A stretch of 64,000 nt of DNA, taken from the NCBI RefSeq assembly GCF_001653515.1, contig NZ_LYOY01000029.1:62001-126000 (forward strand), in the 5' to 3' direction. The position numbers and the translations under genes were made by a program. Origin of the DNA: Streptomyces sp. ERV7 (GTDB lineage Bacteria; Actinomycetota; Actinomycetes; Streptomycetales; Streptomycetaceae). The notes beneath the pieces are model-generated. The model saw nothing but the letters and a program-made list of their open reading frames with translations, had not been told where the DNA came from and searched no databases. Positions 24,493-33,385 of this stretch are shown here, one piece after another (positions within the stretch are counted from its first letter, which is position 1; the number at the start of each line of letters is the position of its first letter).

Positions 24493-26091
24493 TCAGCGGT
24501 GACCGAACCAGCCGGCCGCAGGGGTGAGCTTGTCGGTGTAGTCGAACAGGGCCTGGTTCTCCCAGCCGTTGCCCGAAGCGGGGTCCTTCGGGTCCCAGCC
24601 GTTGCCGGCGACCGCCGTCCAGGGGGCCTCCCAGTAGAAGACTCCGAGGCCCCGGCCGTTCGGGACGGCCTCCACTACGTTCATCACGTCCCGCAGCCAG
24701 GCGGACTGCCCGGCGGGCGAGGCCGGGTACCCGGCGACCAGCTCGCCCGTCGTGTCGATCTGGTTGGTCAGGGCGTCCTTGCTGTCGAGGCGGAACGGGT
24801 AGGCGGTCTCGGCGAGGAACACCGGCTTGCCGTAGCGGGCGGCCGCGTCGTCGAGCGTGGTCTGGAAGTCGGCGAGCGGGCCGTGCCAGTAGCCGTAGTA
24901 CGACAGGCCGATCGCGTCGAACTTCACGCCGTTGGACACGGCCTTGTCGAACCACCAGCGGGTGCCGGTGAGGTCGCCGCCCTTGGCGAGGTGCAGCGCC
25001 ACGGTGGTCGACGAGGAGACCGCTTTGGCCGCGGTGTAACCGGAGTTGAGCAGGCCGGCGAGCTGGGCCCAGTTGTCGGTGGAGCCCTCGGGCCAGAGCA
25101 TCCCCCCGTTGGTCTCGTTGCCGATCTGCACCATGTCGGCCGTGGTGCCCTGCGCCTTGAGCGCGTTCAGCACGTCATGGGTGTGGTCGTACACATCCGT
25201 CTTGAGCCGGCTGTACGTGTGCCCGGCCCAGGCGGCCGGCTTGGCCTGCGCACCGGGGTCGGCCCAGGTGTCCGAGTAGTGGAAGTCGACGAGCAGCTTC
25301 ATGCCCTGGGCCTTGGCCCGCCTGGCCATGGCCAGGACGCGCGCCTTGTTGTTGTAGCCGTCGGCCGGATCCACCCACACCTTGAGGCGCGCGTAGTTCA
25401 TGCCGGATGACCTGAGGAGGGCGAGCGCGTCGCCGGAGGTGCCGGACGCGGTCCGGTAGACGCCGCCGAGCGCCTCACTCTTGGCCAGTGAGGAAACGTC
25501 AGCACCCTTGACCGCCAAGTGCGTTGAGCCGGCCCTGAACGACACGTCGTCGACGTTGAGCCAGTTGCCCGCGTTCGCGTCGGAGGCGACGCCGATCGTG
25601 CACTGGTTGTTCGTCACAGAGACGGAGGTGACGATACGTATCCAGCCGTTGCTGGAGACCGGCAGATCGGTGCGCTGTTCGGATCCGCCGCAGTTCTTCA
25701 GGGACAGGTAGGCGGCGTTCTGGCCGCCGCCCGAGCGCACCCATGCGGTGAGGGTGTAGTTCCCGTTGGCGAGACCGGTCAGGTACTGGTACGTCTCCAC
25801 CTTGTACGCGCTCGACGCGTAGTGGGAGAGCCGGTATCCGCCGCTGTGGCCACCGGGCTCGGTGAATGAGGCCGCGTTCCGGCCCGCGGCCGAGTAGGTG
25901 GACCAGCCGGCGGGTGTGGCGGTGCCGGTGCCGTCGGCCTCGAATCCGGTGTTGGTGAGGGCGGTCGCCGCATGGGCGTCCGTGGCGGGCAGCGCGGCCA
26001 GGAGCAGGGCGCCGAGCGCGGCGGTGGCGACGGCTCTTGTCCGCCTGCCGCTCGGCATGGTCCGGATGGTGGTGCGCGGTGCGGCGTGCAT
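24493..26091 (-). CDS. Secreted GH53 endo-beta-1,4-galactanase with N-terminal carbohydrate-binding module
   Basis: A 532-aa exported enzyme that cuts beta-1,4-galactan side chains of pectin. A signal peptide ends near HAA (about residue 42). A beta-sandwich binding module of about 150 residues follows (TNTGFEADGTGTATPAGW ... LNVDDVSF). The GH53 catalytic domain starts at GADVSSLAKSEALGG. The acid/base Glu is in IGNETNGGMLWP and the nucleophile Glu in FLAETAYPF. It follows the GH42 remnant on the same strand and belonged to the same galactan-use operon. Whether it is still transcribed after loss of the upstream promoter region is unclear. Confidence 0.93.
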   Translation of the reverse strand: MHAAPRTTIRTMPSGRRTRAVATAALGALLLAALPATDAHAATALTNTGFEADGTGTATPAGWSTYSAAGRNAASFTEPGGHSGGYRLSHYASSAYKVETYQYLTGLANGNYTLTAWVRSGGGQNAAYLSLKNCGGSEQRTDLPVSSNGWIRIVTSVSVTNNQCTIGVASDANAGNWLNVDDVSFRAGSTHLAVKGADVSSLAKSEALGGVYRTASGTSGDALALLRSSGMNYARLKVWVDPADGYNNKARVLAMARRAKAQGMKLLVDFHYSDTWADPGAQAKPAAWAGHTYSRLKTDVYDHTHDVLNALKAQGTTADMVQIGNETNGGMLWPEGSTDNWAQLAGLLNSGYTAAKAVSSSTTVALHLAKGGDLTGTRWWFDKAVSNGVKFDAIGLSYYGYWHGPLADFQTTLDDAAARYGKPVFLAETAYPFRLDSKDALTNQIDTTGELVAGYPASPAGQSAWLRDVMNVVEAVPNGRGLGVFYWEAPWTAVAGNGWDPKDPASGNGWENQALFDYTDKLTPAAGWFGHR

Positions 26092-26197
26092 CGTCGATGT
26101 CCCTTCGACGGTGGAGGGAAAGGGAGGCGGTGCCTGGTGATGCCTTCACCCGGGTGCGGCCGGTAAGAGGCGCCCGACCCGGGGAGTCGTGGTGAGA

Positions 26198-27592
26198 TCA
26201 GGTGTCGAGTCGTACGACGCGGACCGCGCCCGCAGGAACGGCCAGGTGTCCGGCCGCGCGCTCGCCGCCGAGGAGCTCGGTGCCGGGGGCGGGCAGCGGC
26301 ACCTTGGCGTCGTGGGCGGTGTGATTGAGCGCGAAGAGGAAGTGGCCGCTCTCGCCGCGGCGGTGCACTACCTCGATGTCGCGGGGAAGCGCGTCCCGGG
26401 GCTCGATGCCGGCGTCCGCGCAGGCGGCGCTGAGGATCGCGTCGAGAGAGGGGGCGTCGAGACGGGTGGAGACATACCAGGCGGTGCCGCCGCCGAGGCG
26501 GTGGCGGGTGACGGCGGGGCGATGCGCCGCCGGCCCGTCCGCGTACGTCCACACGGTCTCGGCGCCGCGCGGCACCACGAACTCGGTCCACACGTCGGCG
26601 GTGAGCGCGGCCCCGTCCGGACCGGAGATCGCGACGGTCTCCCCCTCACCGAGCGGTGACCACTCCTCCACGGTCAGGCCGAGGACATCGCGCAGGACTC
26701 CCGGATAGCCTCCCGGGTGTACGGCGTCGTGCTCGTCGACGATCCCGGAGAAGCAGGAGACCACGAGGGTGCCGCCGTTCTCCACGTACGCCTGGAGGTT
26801 GCGGCCGGCCGCCTCGGTCGTGAGGTAGAGCGCGGGGACGACGACCAGCGGGTAGGCGGACAGGTCCGCCTCCGGGTGGGCGAAGTCGACGGTGAGATGG
26901 CGGTCGTAGAGCGCCTCGTAGAAGCTGTCCGCGCGCTCGCGGGCGTCGTGGTCCTCGCTGGGGCGCCACTCCAGGGACTGCGCCCACCAGGACTGCCAGT
27001 CCCACACCATGGCCAGGTCGGCTACGGTTCCGGTGCCGCGGACCGGGGCCAACGAGTCGATGTCGGCACCGAGTCGGGTGACCTCGCGCCAGATCCTGGA
27101 GTCGGTTCCGGCGTGCGGGAGCATCGCGGAGTGGAACTTCTCGGCGCCGCGCAGGGACTGCCGCCACTGGAAGAACATCGCGCCGTCGGAGCCGCGCGCC
27201 ACATGGGCAAGGGAGTTGCGGGCCATCTCGCCGGGCCGTTTGGCGGGGTTGCGGGGCTGCCAGTTGACGCCGCCGGTGGCGTGCTCCAGGAGCAGCCAGG
27301 GGGCGCCGCCCGCGACGGAGCGGGTGAGGTCGGCGGCCATCGCGAGGTTCACATGGGTGCGGCGGCCGTCGGTGATCAGGTAGTGGTCGTTGGTGACGAG
27401 GTCGACCTCGCGGCCCCAGGCCCAGTAGTCGATGGAGTCGCACTGGCTGAGTGCCGTCATGAAGTTGGTGGTGACGGGGATGCCCGGTGCGAGGCGGTGC
27501 AGGATGTCGCGCTCCATGCCGAAGTTCTCGCGCAGGGTGGTGTCGGCGAAGCGGCGGTAGTCGAGCCGCTGGGCGGGGTTGGCGGCGGTGGG
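26198..27592 (-). pseudogene. GH42 beta-galactosidase, 5'-truncated
   Basis: About 464 codons of a GH42 beta-galactosidase remain, from PTAANPAQRLDYRRF to the normal stop. Full-length members have about 660-690 residues, so roughly the first 200 are missing, including the catalytic acid/base Glu. The nucleophile region is present (LLLEHATGGVNWQPRN), as are the trimerisation domain and the C-terminal beta domain. No start codon or ribosome site fits. The open frame continues upstream only as the antisense of the permease. The gene should be inactive. Intact, it would release galactose from galacto-oligosaccharides made by the GH53 enzyme. Confidence 0.88.
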
Positions 27593-27630
27593 GGTGCACC
27601 CGGCACCGCCCAGGGGCCGCCCCGCCGCAT
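27575..27630. other. Deletion junction joining two 5'-truncated genes
   Basis: GH42 coding similarity on the minus strand starts at about 27592 and permease similarity on the plus strand starts at about 27602-27626. The two head-to-head genes lack their start codons and no promoter space is left between them. This is best explained by one deletion that removed both 5' ends and whatever lay between. Confidence 0.75.
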
Positions 27631-28450
27631 CGCCCTGCTGCCCACCGCCGTCCTCGCCCTCGGGGCGCTCTACTGCCTGCTCCCGGTCGTCTGGGTCGTG
27701 GTGGCCTCGACCAAGTCGGGCCGGGAACTCTTCTCCACCTTCACCTTCCTGCCCGGCACCGGTTTCACCGACAACCTCGCGGACCTCAACGCCTACCGCG
27801 ACGGCATCTACTGGAAGTGGATGGCCAACTCCGGCCTGTACGCGGGCGTCGGCGCGATCCTGTCCACCATGGTCTCCGCCGTCTCCGGCTACGCCCTCGC
27901 CATCTACCGCTTCCGGGGCAGGGAGGCCGTCTTCAACGTACTGCTCGCCGGAGTGCTGATGCCCCCGGTGATCCTCGCCATCCCGCAGTACCTGCTGATG
28001 GCCAAGGCCGATATGACGGACAGTCACCTCTCCGTACTGCTGCCCCTGATCCTCTCCCCGTACGGCGTCTACCTCGGACGGATCTACGCCGAGGCCGCCA
28101 TTCCGATGGAACTCGTCGAGGCGGGACGGATGGACGGGGCGGGGGAGTGGCGGATCTTCCTGCGGATCGCCGTCCCGATGATGGCGCCCGGCCTGGTGAC
28201 GATCTTCCTCTTCCAGTTCGTGGCGATCTGGAACAACTTCCTGCTGCCCTACATCATGCTCGGCGACGACGAGAAGTTCCCCATCACGGTGGGCCTGTTC
28301 ACGCTGCTCGCCCAGGGCAGCAACACCCCCGCCCTGTACACGCTCGTCATCACCGGAGCGCTCCTCGCGATCGTCCCGCTCATCGCGCTCTTCCTGGTCA
28401 TTCAGCGATTCTGGAGCCTGGACCTGTTGTCCGGGGCCGTAAAGTCCTGA
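27602..28450 (+). pseudogene. Sugar ABC transporter permease (MalG type), start codon lost
   Basis: About 282 codons of a carbohydrate ABC permease with six membrane segments (first ALLPTAVLALGALYCLLPVVWVVV). The EAA loop is intact (MELVEAGRMDGAGEWRIFLRIAVPMMAPG), as is the C-terminus. Family members are about 290 aa, so only some 10-20 residues are gone, but the start codon has gone with them: no ATG, GTG or TTG in frame precedes the first helix. The sugar-binding protein and the partner permease, normally just upstream, are absent. A lacI gene follows 28 bp downstream. Confidence 0.82.
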
Positions 28451-28478
28451 TCAAAGGGGAGCAGCGAGGGGAACGCAC

Positions 28479-29504
28479 ATGAACACACCCGCGAGCAGGC
28501 CCAGGCCTTCGACGATCCACGACGTGGCGCGCGAGGCGGGAGTGTCGCGCGGCACCGTCTCGCGCGTCCTCAACGGCGGGCACTACGTCAGCCCCACGGC
28601 GAAGGCGGCCGTCGACAGGGCGATCCGCAAGACGGGTTACGTCGTGAACCGGCACGCCCGCTCGCTGATCACCGGCAAGTCCGATTCGGTGGCGTTCCTG
28701 CTGACCGAGCCGCAGGAGCGGTTCTTCGAGGACCCGAACTTCAATGTGCTGCTGCGGGCCTGCACTCAGGCGCTGGCCGCTCAGGACATCCCGCTGCTGC
28801 TGATGATCGCGGGCACGGAGGACGAACGGCGGCGCAATCTGCGCTTCATCGAGGCCGGTCACGTCGACGGGGTGCTCCTGGTCTCCAGTCACTCCGGAGA
28901 ACCGGTGGTGGCGCGGCTGCACGAGGCAGGTGTCCCGGTGGTCGCGTGTGGCAAGCCGCTGGGCCAGACGACCAAGGTCGGCTACGTCGCGGCCGACGAC
29001 CGCGACGGCGCGCGGGACATGGTGCGCCATCTGTACATGTCGGGCCGCCGTCGGATCGCCACCGTCACGGGCCCGCTGGACACCCCCGGCGGGGTCGAAC
29101 GTCTCGCGGGCTACCGCGAGATGCTCGCCGAGTGCGGTCTGCACGCCGACGAGGCGCTGATCGCCACGGGCGACTACAGCCGTGTCGGCGGCGAGAGCGC
29201 CGTCGCTCAACTCCTGGAGCGGGCCCCGGACATCGACGCCGTGTTCGTCGCCTCGGACCTGATGGCGCTGGGCGCGCTGGACGCCCTGCACCAGGCCGGA
29301 CGCCATGCGCCCGACGATGTCGCGGTGGGTGGGTTCGACGACTCGCCCGCCGCGCTCGCCGCCCGCCCCCCACTGACCACGATCCGTCAGCCGTGGGACC
29401 GGATCAGCGGCGAGATGGTGCGGATGCTTCTCGCCCGCATCGCGGGGGAGAAGCCGTCCACGGTCATCCTCCCCACGGAACTGGTCGTCCGGGAGTCGGC
29501 CTGA
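28479..29504 (+). CDS. LacI family transcriptional regulator
   Basis: A 341-aa repressor. The N-terminal LacI helix-turn-helix and hinge are clear (TIHDVAREAGVSRGTVSRVLNGGHYVSPTA, residues 12-41). The periplasmic-binding-like sugar domain follows, with GGFDDSPAALAARPPLTTIRQPWD near the end. A GGGGAGCAGCGAGG stretch serves as ribosome site. It follows the truncated sugar permease and most likely regulated the galactan/galactoside genes around it. The promoter region it would have bound appears to be lost in the deletion, so it may now be an orphan regulator. Confidence 0.93.
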   Translation: MNTPASRPRPSTIHDVAREAGVSRGTVSRVLNGGHYVSPTAKAAVDRAIRKTGYVVNRHARSLITGKSDSVAFLLTEPQERFFEDPNFNVLLRACTQALAAQDIPLLLMIAGTEDERRRNLRFIEAGHVDGVLLVSSHSGEPVVARLHEAGVPVVACGKPLGQTTKVGYVAADDRDGARDMVRHLYMSGRRRIATVTGPLDTPGGVERLAGYREMLAECGLHADEALIATGDYSRVGGESAVAQLLERAPDIDAVFVASDLMALGALDALHQAGRHAPDDVAVGGFDDSPAALAARPPLTTIRQPWDRISGEMVRMLLARIAGEKPSTVILPTELVVRESA

Positions 29505-29515
29505 TCCTGAGGCCC

Positions 29516-30187
29516 CTACGCCTCGTTGAGGGCCGCGGCGGCCGCGTCAACGATGGGCCTGATCAGCCGTATATAGGCGCGCAGGGTCTCTTGGAACTCG
29601 CGGCGGTTGTCCCGGCTGACGTTCTCGGCGGTGGCCGCGAGAGCGGTGCTGAGCGTACCCGACATGATCAACAGGTTCGATGCCGCGACCTCGACGCTGG
29701 AGGGACCTTCCAGGCCGATCAGCGTTACGGCGCGGCGTAGTTGCTGATGCCGCTCACGGTGAGCGGCCAGGGCGGCTTCGCACTCGGCGGAGGAGAGGGC
29801 GTCGACTCCCCGCAGCCCGTCGGCAACGGCGTGGGCCCGCTCGATGAGGTCCAGATAGGCGGCCCGCCGGGTCTGGCGCAGACCTTCGCGGCGCTGCGCG
29901 TCGGTGGTGGCGTCGACCTGGACCCGAGCGGCACGGGCGTTACCCCTGCTGGTCAGCCAGCTTGCCAGCGAGCTGGCCGCGATGGCCGTGACACCAGTGA
30001 GGCAGGCGACGAGCAACGAGTTGTCAGACACGCCGAGGAGTCTCTCCGACAAGACACGGAGACGGCTACCGCTTCCGGCGACGGGACGGCGGACGCGGCC
30101 CTCCCGCGTATCCGGGAGGAGGCGCGGTTGAACGGCGTCGGGATGCGCGCTCGGGCTCCATGGGCGCCCGGCCGCGCGCTTCGTCAT
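29516..30187 (-). CDS. Membrane-anchored hypothetical protein with coiled-coil region
   Basis: A 223-aa protein I do not recognise. After a basic, probably disordered N-terminus (about 50 residues) comes one hydrophobic segment (SLLVACLTGVTAIAASSLASWL). A helical region rich in Arg, Ala and Glu follows, with QRREGLRQTRRAAYLDLIERAHA, a pattern common in small Streptomyces membrane proteins of unknown role. The ATG chosen has GGAGG eight bases upstream. A GTG at 30031, just before the hydrophobic segment, is an alternative giving 171 aa. Divergent from the secreted protein gene at 30338. Confidence 0.65.
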   Translation of the reverse strand: MTKRAAGRPWSPSAHPDAVQPRLLPDTREGRVRRPVAGSGSRLRVLSERLLGVSDNSLLVACLTGVTAIAASSLASWLTSRGNARAARVQVDATTDAQRREGLRQTRRAAYLDLIERAHAVADGLRGVDALSSAECEAALAAHRERHQQLRRAVTLIGLEGPSSVEVAASNLLIMSGTLSTALAATAENVSRDNRREFQETLRAYIRLIRPIVDAAAAALNEA

Positions 30188-30223
30188 GTCGTACGCCTCC
30201 ACGCGCCCCCGCCTGAGCCGGCG

Positions 30224-30253
30224 AATGCACACAGTTGCATGACTCTGTGCATT
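30224..30253. promoter_or_regulatory. Inverted repeat in divergent promoter region
   Basis: AATGCACA and TGTGCATT form a perfect 8-bp inverted repeat with 14-nt spacer, itself containing TTGCAT. It lies in an AT-richer stretch between the two divergent hypothetical genes, so it is a candidate operator for an unknown regulator. Confidence 0.5.
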
Positions 30254-30337
30254 CTATTGGCTACTGTGGGTAGCGAAGATGTGATCTTGCTGTACGGGTC
30301 CCGAACCCGATGGCCCACCCGAGAGCCGGAGACCGCG

Positions 30338-30748
30338 ATGCCTCTCAGTCCCTTCATCAAGCGCGTTGTTACCGCCCTGGCCCTGACTGCCGCAGTGCCG
30401 GGGATCGGCGCGGCCCCGGCGGTCGCGCACAGCGCCGCCCCGCTGGGCCAGTGCGCGGTGAGTGTCAGTAACCCCAACCATGCCGGTAACTACGTCTGGG
30501 GAGAATCGAAGTGGAACTGTTCCACGCTGCCCGCGGACGGCGGTGCGAAGATCCATCTGAGGATCATCCGCGACGGCGCTGTGGTGAAGACCTCGGAGTT
30601 CTGGCAGAACGGCCCCTTCAGCAACTCGTTCGGGACGGGCGTCGCCTGTGTCGGCGGCAGTCACGTCTACCAGGTGCACGCTTGGGGCTTCGACAGTGAC
30701 CTCATCCAGTATCACGCCTACAGCCAGAAGGTGACGCTTCCCTGCTGA
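30338..30748 (+). CDS. Small secreted protein, function unknown
   Basis: A 136-aa protein with a clear Sec signal peptide (KRVVTALALTAAVPGIGAAPAVA, cleavage near residue 31). The mature part has four cysteines (GQCAVS, KWNCS, VACVG and the final PC), suggesting two disulfides, and is rich in aromatic and polar residues. I do not recognise the family; it resembles small extracellular Streptomyces proteins. CGGAG precedes the ATG at good spacing. An inverted repeat lies about 85 bp upstream. Confidence 0.75.
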   Translation: MPLSPFIKRVVTALALTAAVPGIGAAPAVAHSAAPLGQCAVSVSNPNHAGNYVWGESKWNCSTLPADGGAKIHLRIIRDGAVVKTSEFWQNGPFSNSFGTGVACVGGSHVYQVHAWGFDSDLIQYHAYSQKVTLPC

Positions 30749-30867
30749 TACGTCGTCCGTACGCGGCCGCGCCGCAGCCCCCTTCGCCCTGCCCGCTCCA
30801 GGGGCCCGGCGCGGCGTCCTGATGGGTCTCGCGGCGCCGGGTGTGGAGTGGGGCCGCGAGCGGGATG

Positions 30868-32130
30868 TCAGGCGGTTGGTGTCTGTTGTCCCGGTCGCCG
30901 GGTGAAGTCCCGGCTGCTCGGCACCAGCGCCGCGGCCGCCGGTGCGGCGAAGCACAGCGCCGCGCAGGTCGCGAGGACGGTCCTGGTGCCCAGGGCGTCG
31001 ATCGCCGGTGCCATCAGGGCCAGCGCGGCCGGAGCGAGACCGTAGGACATCAGGAAGTCGAGGGCGGAGACCCGGGCCAGTTTGTCGGGGGCGACCTCGC
31101 GCTGTGTGGCCGTGAACCAGGGCACGTTGAACAGCTCGATGCCGAGCCCGGCCAGGACGTAGGCCGTGATCACCAGTGCGGGCGGCACGTCGAAGACCAG
31201 GCTGAGCGGCGCGAATCCGTAGCAGCCGAGCCCCGCCAGGGCCGTCCATCCCTGGGCGCGCGGGCGAAGGCGGGCGGTGAGGAGGGCGCCGGCGAGCGCG
31301 CCCAGGGTGTACGCGGTCATCGCCGCGGCGAGCACCCACTGGGTGCCGTACCGGTCGCGGCTGATGAGCGGGAGGGCGACACCGGTCGCCGAGTAGCCGG
31401 TGGCGATGACCGTGGTGAGCGCGCAGAGGCCGGCCAGGAACCACGGGTGGCGCCGTGCCTCGCGCAGACCCTCGGTGAACTCCCCGATGAAGGAGGGGTG
31501 TTCGGTGGTGGCGGGCGCGGTCCTGGGGGCGCCGGGGCCCGGAACGAGCGCCGCGATCAGCCAGAGCAGACCGATGCCGAGCAGCAGGGTGCTGGTATCG
31601 AGCCACAGTGCGAGCAGGGCGGTCAGAGAGGGCCCGCCGAGCGTGGTGGCGCGTACCGCCAAGGTCATCGCGGCGTTGGCCTGCTGACGGCGCTCGCCGT
31701 CCACGACCTCGGCGGTGAGCGCCTGGAAGGCGGGACGGCAGGCGCCCTGCCCGGCCCCCGCCACCAGGGCCGCCCCCGCCATGAGCGCCGGGGAGCGGCC
31801 GAGCCCAAAGGCGAGCAGTGGTGTTGCGGCGGCCGCGGCGAGCCCGGCCCAGGCGACGACGGCCCGGCGTGAGTACCGGTCGGCGAGCACCCCGCCGATG
31901 GCGACGGCCACGAGAAAGCCGGCGGTGCGCGCCGCGAGCAGCAGGCCGAGGGTGGCCGCACCAATGGTGTGGTCCAGCACGGCGAGGCCGAGGACGAAGG
32001 GCAGTGCCCAGGTGGCGAGCCCGGAGGCGGTGGTGGCGGACCAGAGGCGCAGGAAGGCCGCCTCACGCAGGACGGACCGGGTGCGTGGAGCCTTCTCTGA
32101 CTCGGATATCCGGACGGGTGTGGTGGTCAC
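30868..32130 (-). CDS. MFS transporter, probable metallophore exporter
   Basis: A 420-aa major facilitator protein with 12 predicted membrane segments. The loop-2/3 motif GGVLADRYSRRAV and the helix-5 region ALVAGAGQGACRPAFQALTAEVV are of the type seen in macrolide/siderophore exporters (MFS_3 group). The GTG start has AAAGGA about nine bases before it; longer frames cross the divergent promoter and Zur box. It diverges from the binding protein, permease, ATPase and biosynthetic-type genes and shares their intergenic control region. From this I infer export of the small molecule made by that operon; multidrug export is the alternative. Confidence 0.88.
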   Translation of the reverse strand: MTTTPVRISESEKAPRTRSVLREAAFLRLWSATTASGLATWALPFVLGLAVLDHTIGAATLGLLLAARTAGFLVAVAIGGVLADRYSRRAVVAWAGLAAAAATPLLAFGLGRSPALMAGAALVAGAGQGACRPAFQALTAEVVDGERRQQANAAMTLAVRATTLGGPSLTALLALWLDTSTLLLGIGLLWLIAALVPGPGAPRTAPATTEHPSFIGEFTEGLREARRHPWFLAGLCALTTVIATGYSATGVALPLISRDRYGTQWVLAAAMTAYTLGALAGALLTARLRPRAQGWTALAGLGCYGFAPLSLVFDVPPALVITAYVLAGLGIELFNVPWFTATQREVAPDKLARVSALDFLMSYGLAPAALALMAPAIDALGTRTVLATCAALCFAAPAAAALVPSSRDFTRRPGQQTPTA

Positions 32131-32243
32131 GGCGGGGGATTCCTTTCGGGTGGCGACCTCAAACCCCTTACGGATGCGGCCCGTTGAGGTGGGTGAGGAG
32201 AGCCGGAGGGGTGTCGGAACGGGATGGGGCGTGAGGGGGTTGA

Positions 32244-32258
32244 TGAAAACGATTGTCA
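32244..32258. promoter_or_regulatory. Zur-type (FUR family) operator
   Basis: TGAAAACGATTGTCA matches 13 of 15 positions of the actinobacterial Zur box as I recall it (about TGAAAATGATTTTCA) and sits in a longer imperfect palindrome with ATGA and TCAT ends. It lies between the MFS gene and the ABC-biosynthesis operon and overlaps a possible -35 (TTGATG) with GTATCT 18 bp further, a repressor position. No DmdR/IdeR iron box was seen. Confidence 0.65.
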
Positions 32259-32362
32259 TTACTGTATCTTCGTCTCGTCGCCGCCCGTCCACGGGGGTCT
32301 TGCCGCAGCCCTGTGCCGTACGTGCGACTCCTGCCGCCCCTACGCGCTCTCCCGGAGGATCC

Positions 32363-33385
32363 ATGCGCCACCCTGCCCGCCTCGGAATCGCCGCCCTGGC
32401 CCTCGCCTTCGCCGCCGTCGGCTGCGGAAACACCCCCGACACCGCGCACAACAGCGATGAGGCGGGCAAGGAGACGCAGGCCCGCAAGCAAGTGCGCAGC
32501 TGCGGGCACGAGCTGTCCCTGGACGCCGCGCCACGACGGGCCGTCGCCCTCGACCAGTCCTCGACCGAGGTCCTGCTGGCCCTCGGGCTGGAACAGCGGA
32601 TGGCGGGCACCTCCAACCTCAAGACGAAGATCGCCCCTGAGTTCCGGGACGCCTACGCCAAGGTCCCGGTGCTCAGCCCCAAGATCCTCAGCAGTGAGCA
32701 GCTGCGCGCCGCCACCCCGGACCTCGCGGTCGCCGGGTTCACCGACTACTTCACCAAGGACCGCGTCGGCACCCGCGAGGAGCTGGCTCGGCTGGGACTG
32801 CCCAGTTACGTCAGCGCGGTTGACTGCCCGAAGCAGAACGCGGCCGGCAAGTCCCCCTTCGACCTGCTCTTCCAGGACTACACCGCACTCGGCAAGGCCT
32901 TCGGCGTCCAGGACCGCGCGGCCGCCCTCGTCAAGGAGCAGCGGGCCGTCCTGGAGCAGGCCGCGAAGACCGCGGGGCGGGTCAAGGGCGCGCCGAGGAT
33001 CGTCTGGGTCTACTCCGTCTACGGCGACACCCCCTACGTCGCGGGCAGGAGTGCCATGCCCAGCGAGATGAGCCGCCTGGTCGGCGCCAAAAACGCCTTC
33101 GACGACGTCGACGAGGACTGGCCCGCGGTCAGCTGGGAGCAGATAGCCTCCCGCGACCCGGACTTGATCGTCGTCGGTGACCTCTCCGAGCGGGGCAAGC
33201 CCGGCGACAGCGCCGCCGACAAGCTCAAGGCCATGCGCGCCAACCCGCTGGTCTCCAAGCTCGACGCGTTCACCCACCAGCGCATCATCGAGGTCCCCGG
33301 CACCGAGATGGACCCCTCCGTGCGCACGGTCAGCGCCCTGCCGCGCCTCACCGCCGGGATGAAGGAACTCGGCTATGTCCGCTAG
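32363..33385 (+). CDS. Metallophore ABC transporter substrate-binding lipoprotein
   Basis: A 340-aa lipoprotein of the FecB/BtuF (Peripla_BP_2) family, which binds metal-siderophore or cobalamin-type ligands outside the membrane. The signal peptide ends in a lipobox with Cys21 (AAVGC). The binding fold includes PRRAVALDQSSTEVLLALGL and DPDLIVVGDLS, with the long central helix typical of the family. GGAGG precedes the ATG. First gene of a six-gene overlapping operon; the Zur-like box lies about 105 bp upstream. The ligand is predicted to be the metal complex of the product of this operon. Confidence 0.9.
   Translation: MRHPARLGIAALALAFAAVGCGNTPDTAHNSDEAGKETQARKQVRSCGHELSLDAAPRRAVALDQSSTEVLLALGLEQRMAGTSNLKTKIAPEFRDAYAKVPVLSPKILSSEQLRAATPDLAVAGFTDYFTKDRVGTREELARLGLPSYVSAVDCPKQNAAGKSPFDLLFQDYTALGKAFGVQDRAAALVKEQRAVLEQAAKTAGRVKGAPRIVWVYSVYGDTPYVAGRSAMPSEMSRLVGAKNAFDDVDEDWPAVSWEQIASRDPDLIVVGDLSERGKPGDSAADKLKAMRANPLVSKLDAFTHQRIIEVPGTEMDPSVRTVSALPRLTAGMKELGYVR

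Noticed and set aside
24499..25410. Plus-strand frame opposite the GH53 gene
   Set aside because: It is a Val/Gly-rich antisense shadow; GH53 has its signal peptide, binding module and both catalytic Glu on the other strand.
32131..32362. DmdR/IdeR iron box sought in the metallophore control region
   Set aside because: No TTAGGTTAGGCTAACC-like dyad is present; the only FUR-type dyad fits Zur better.
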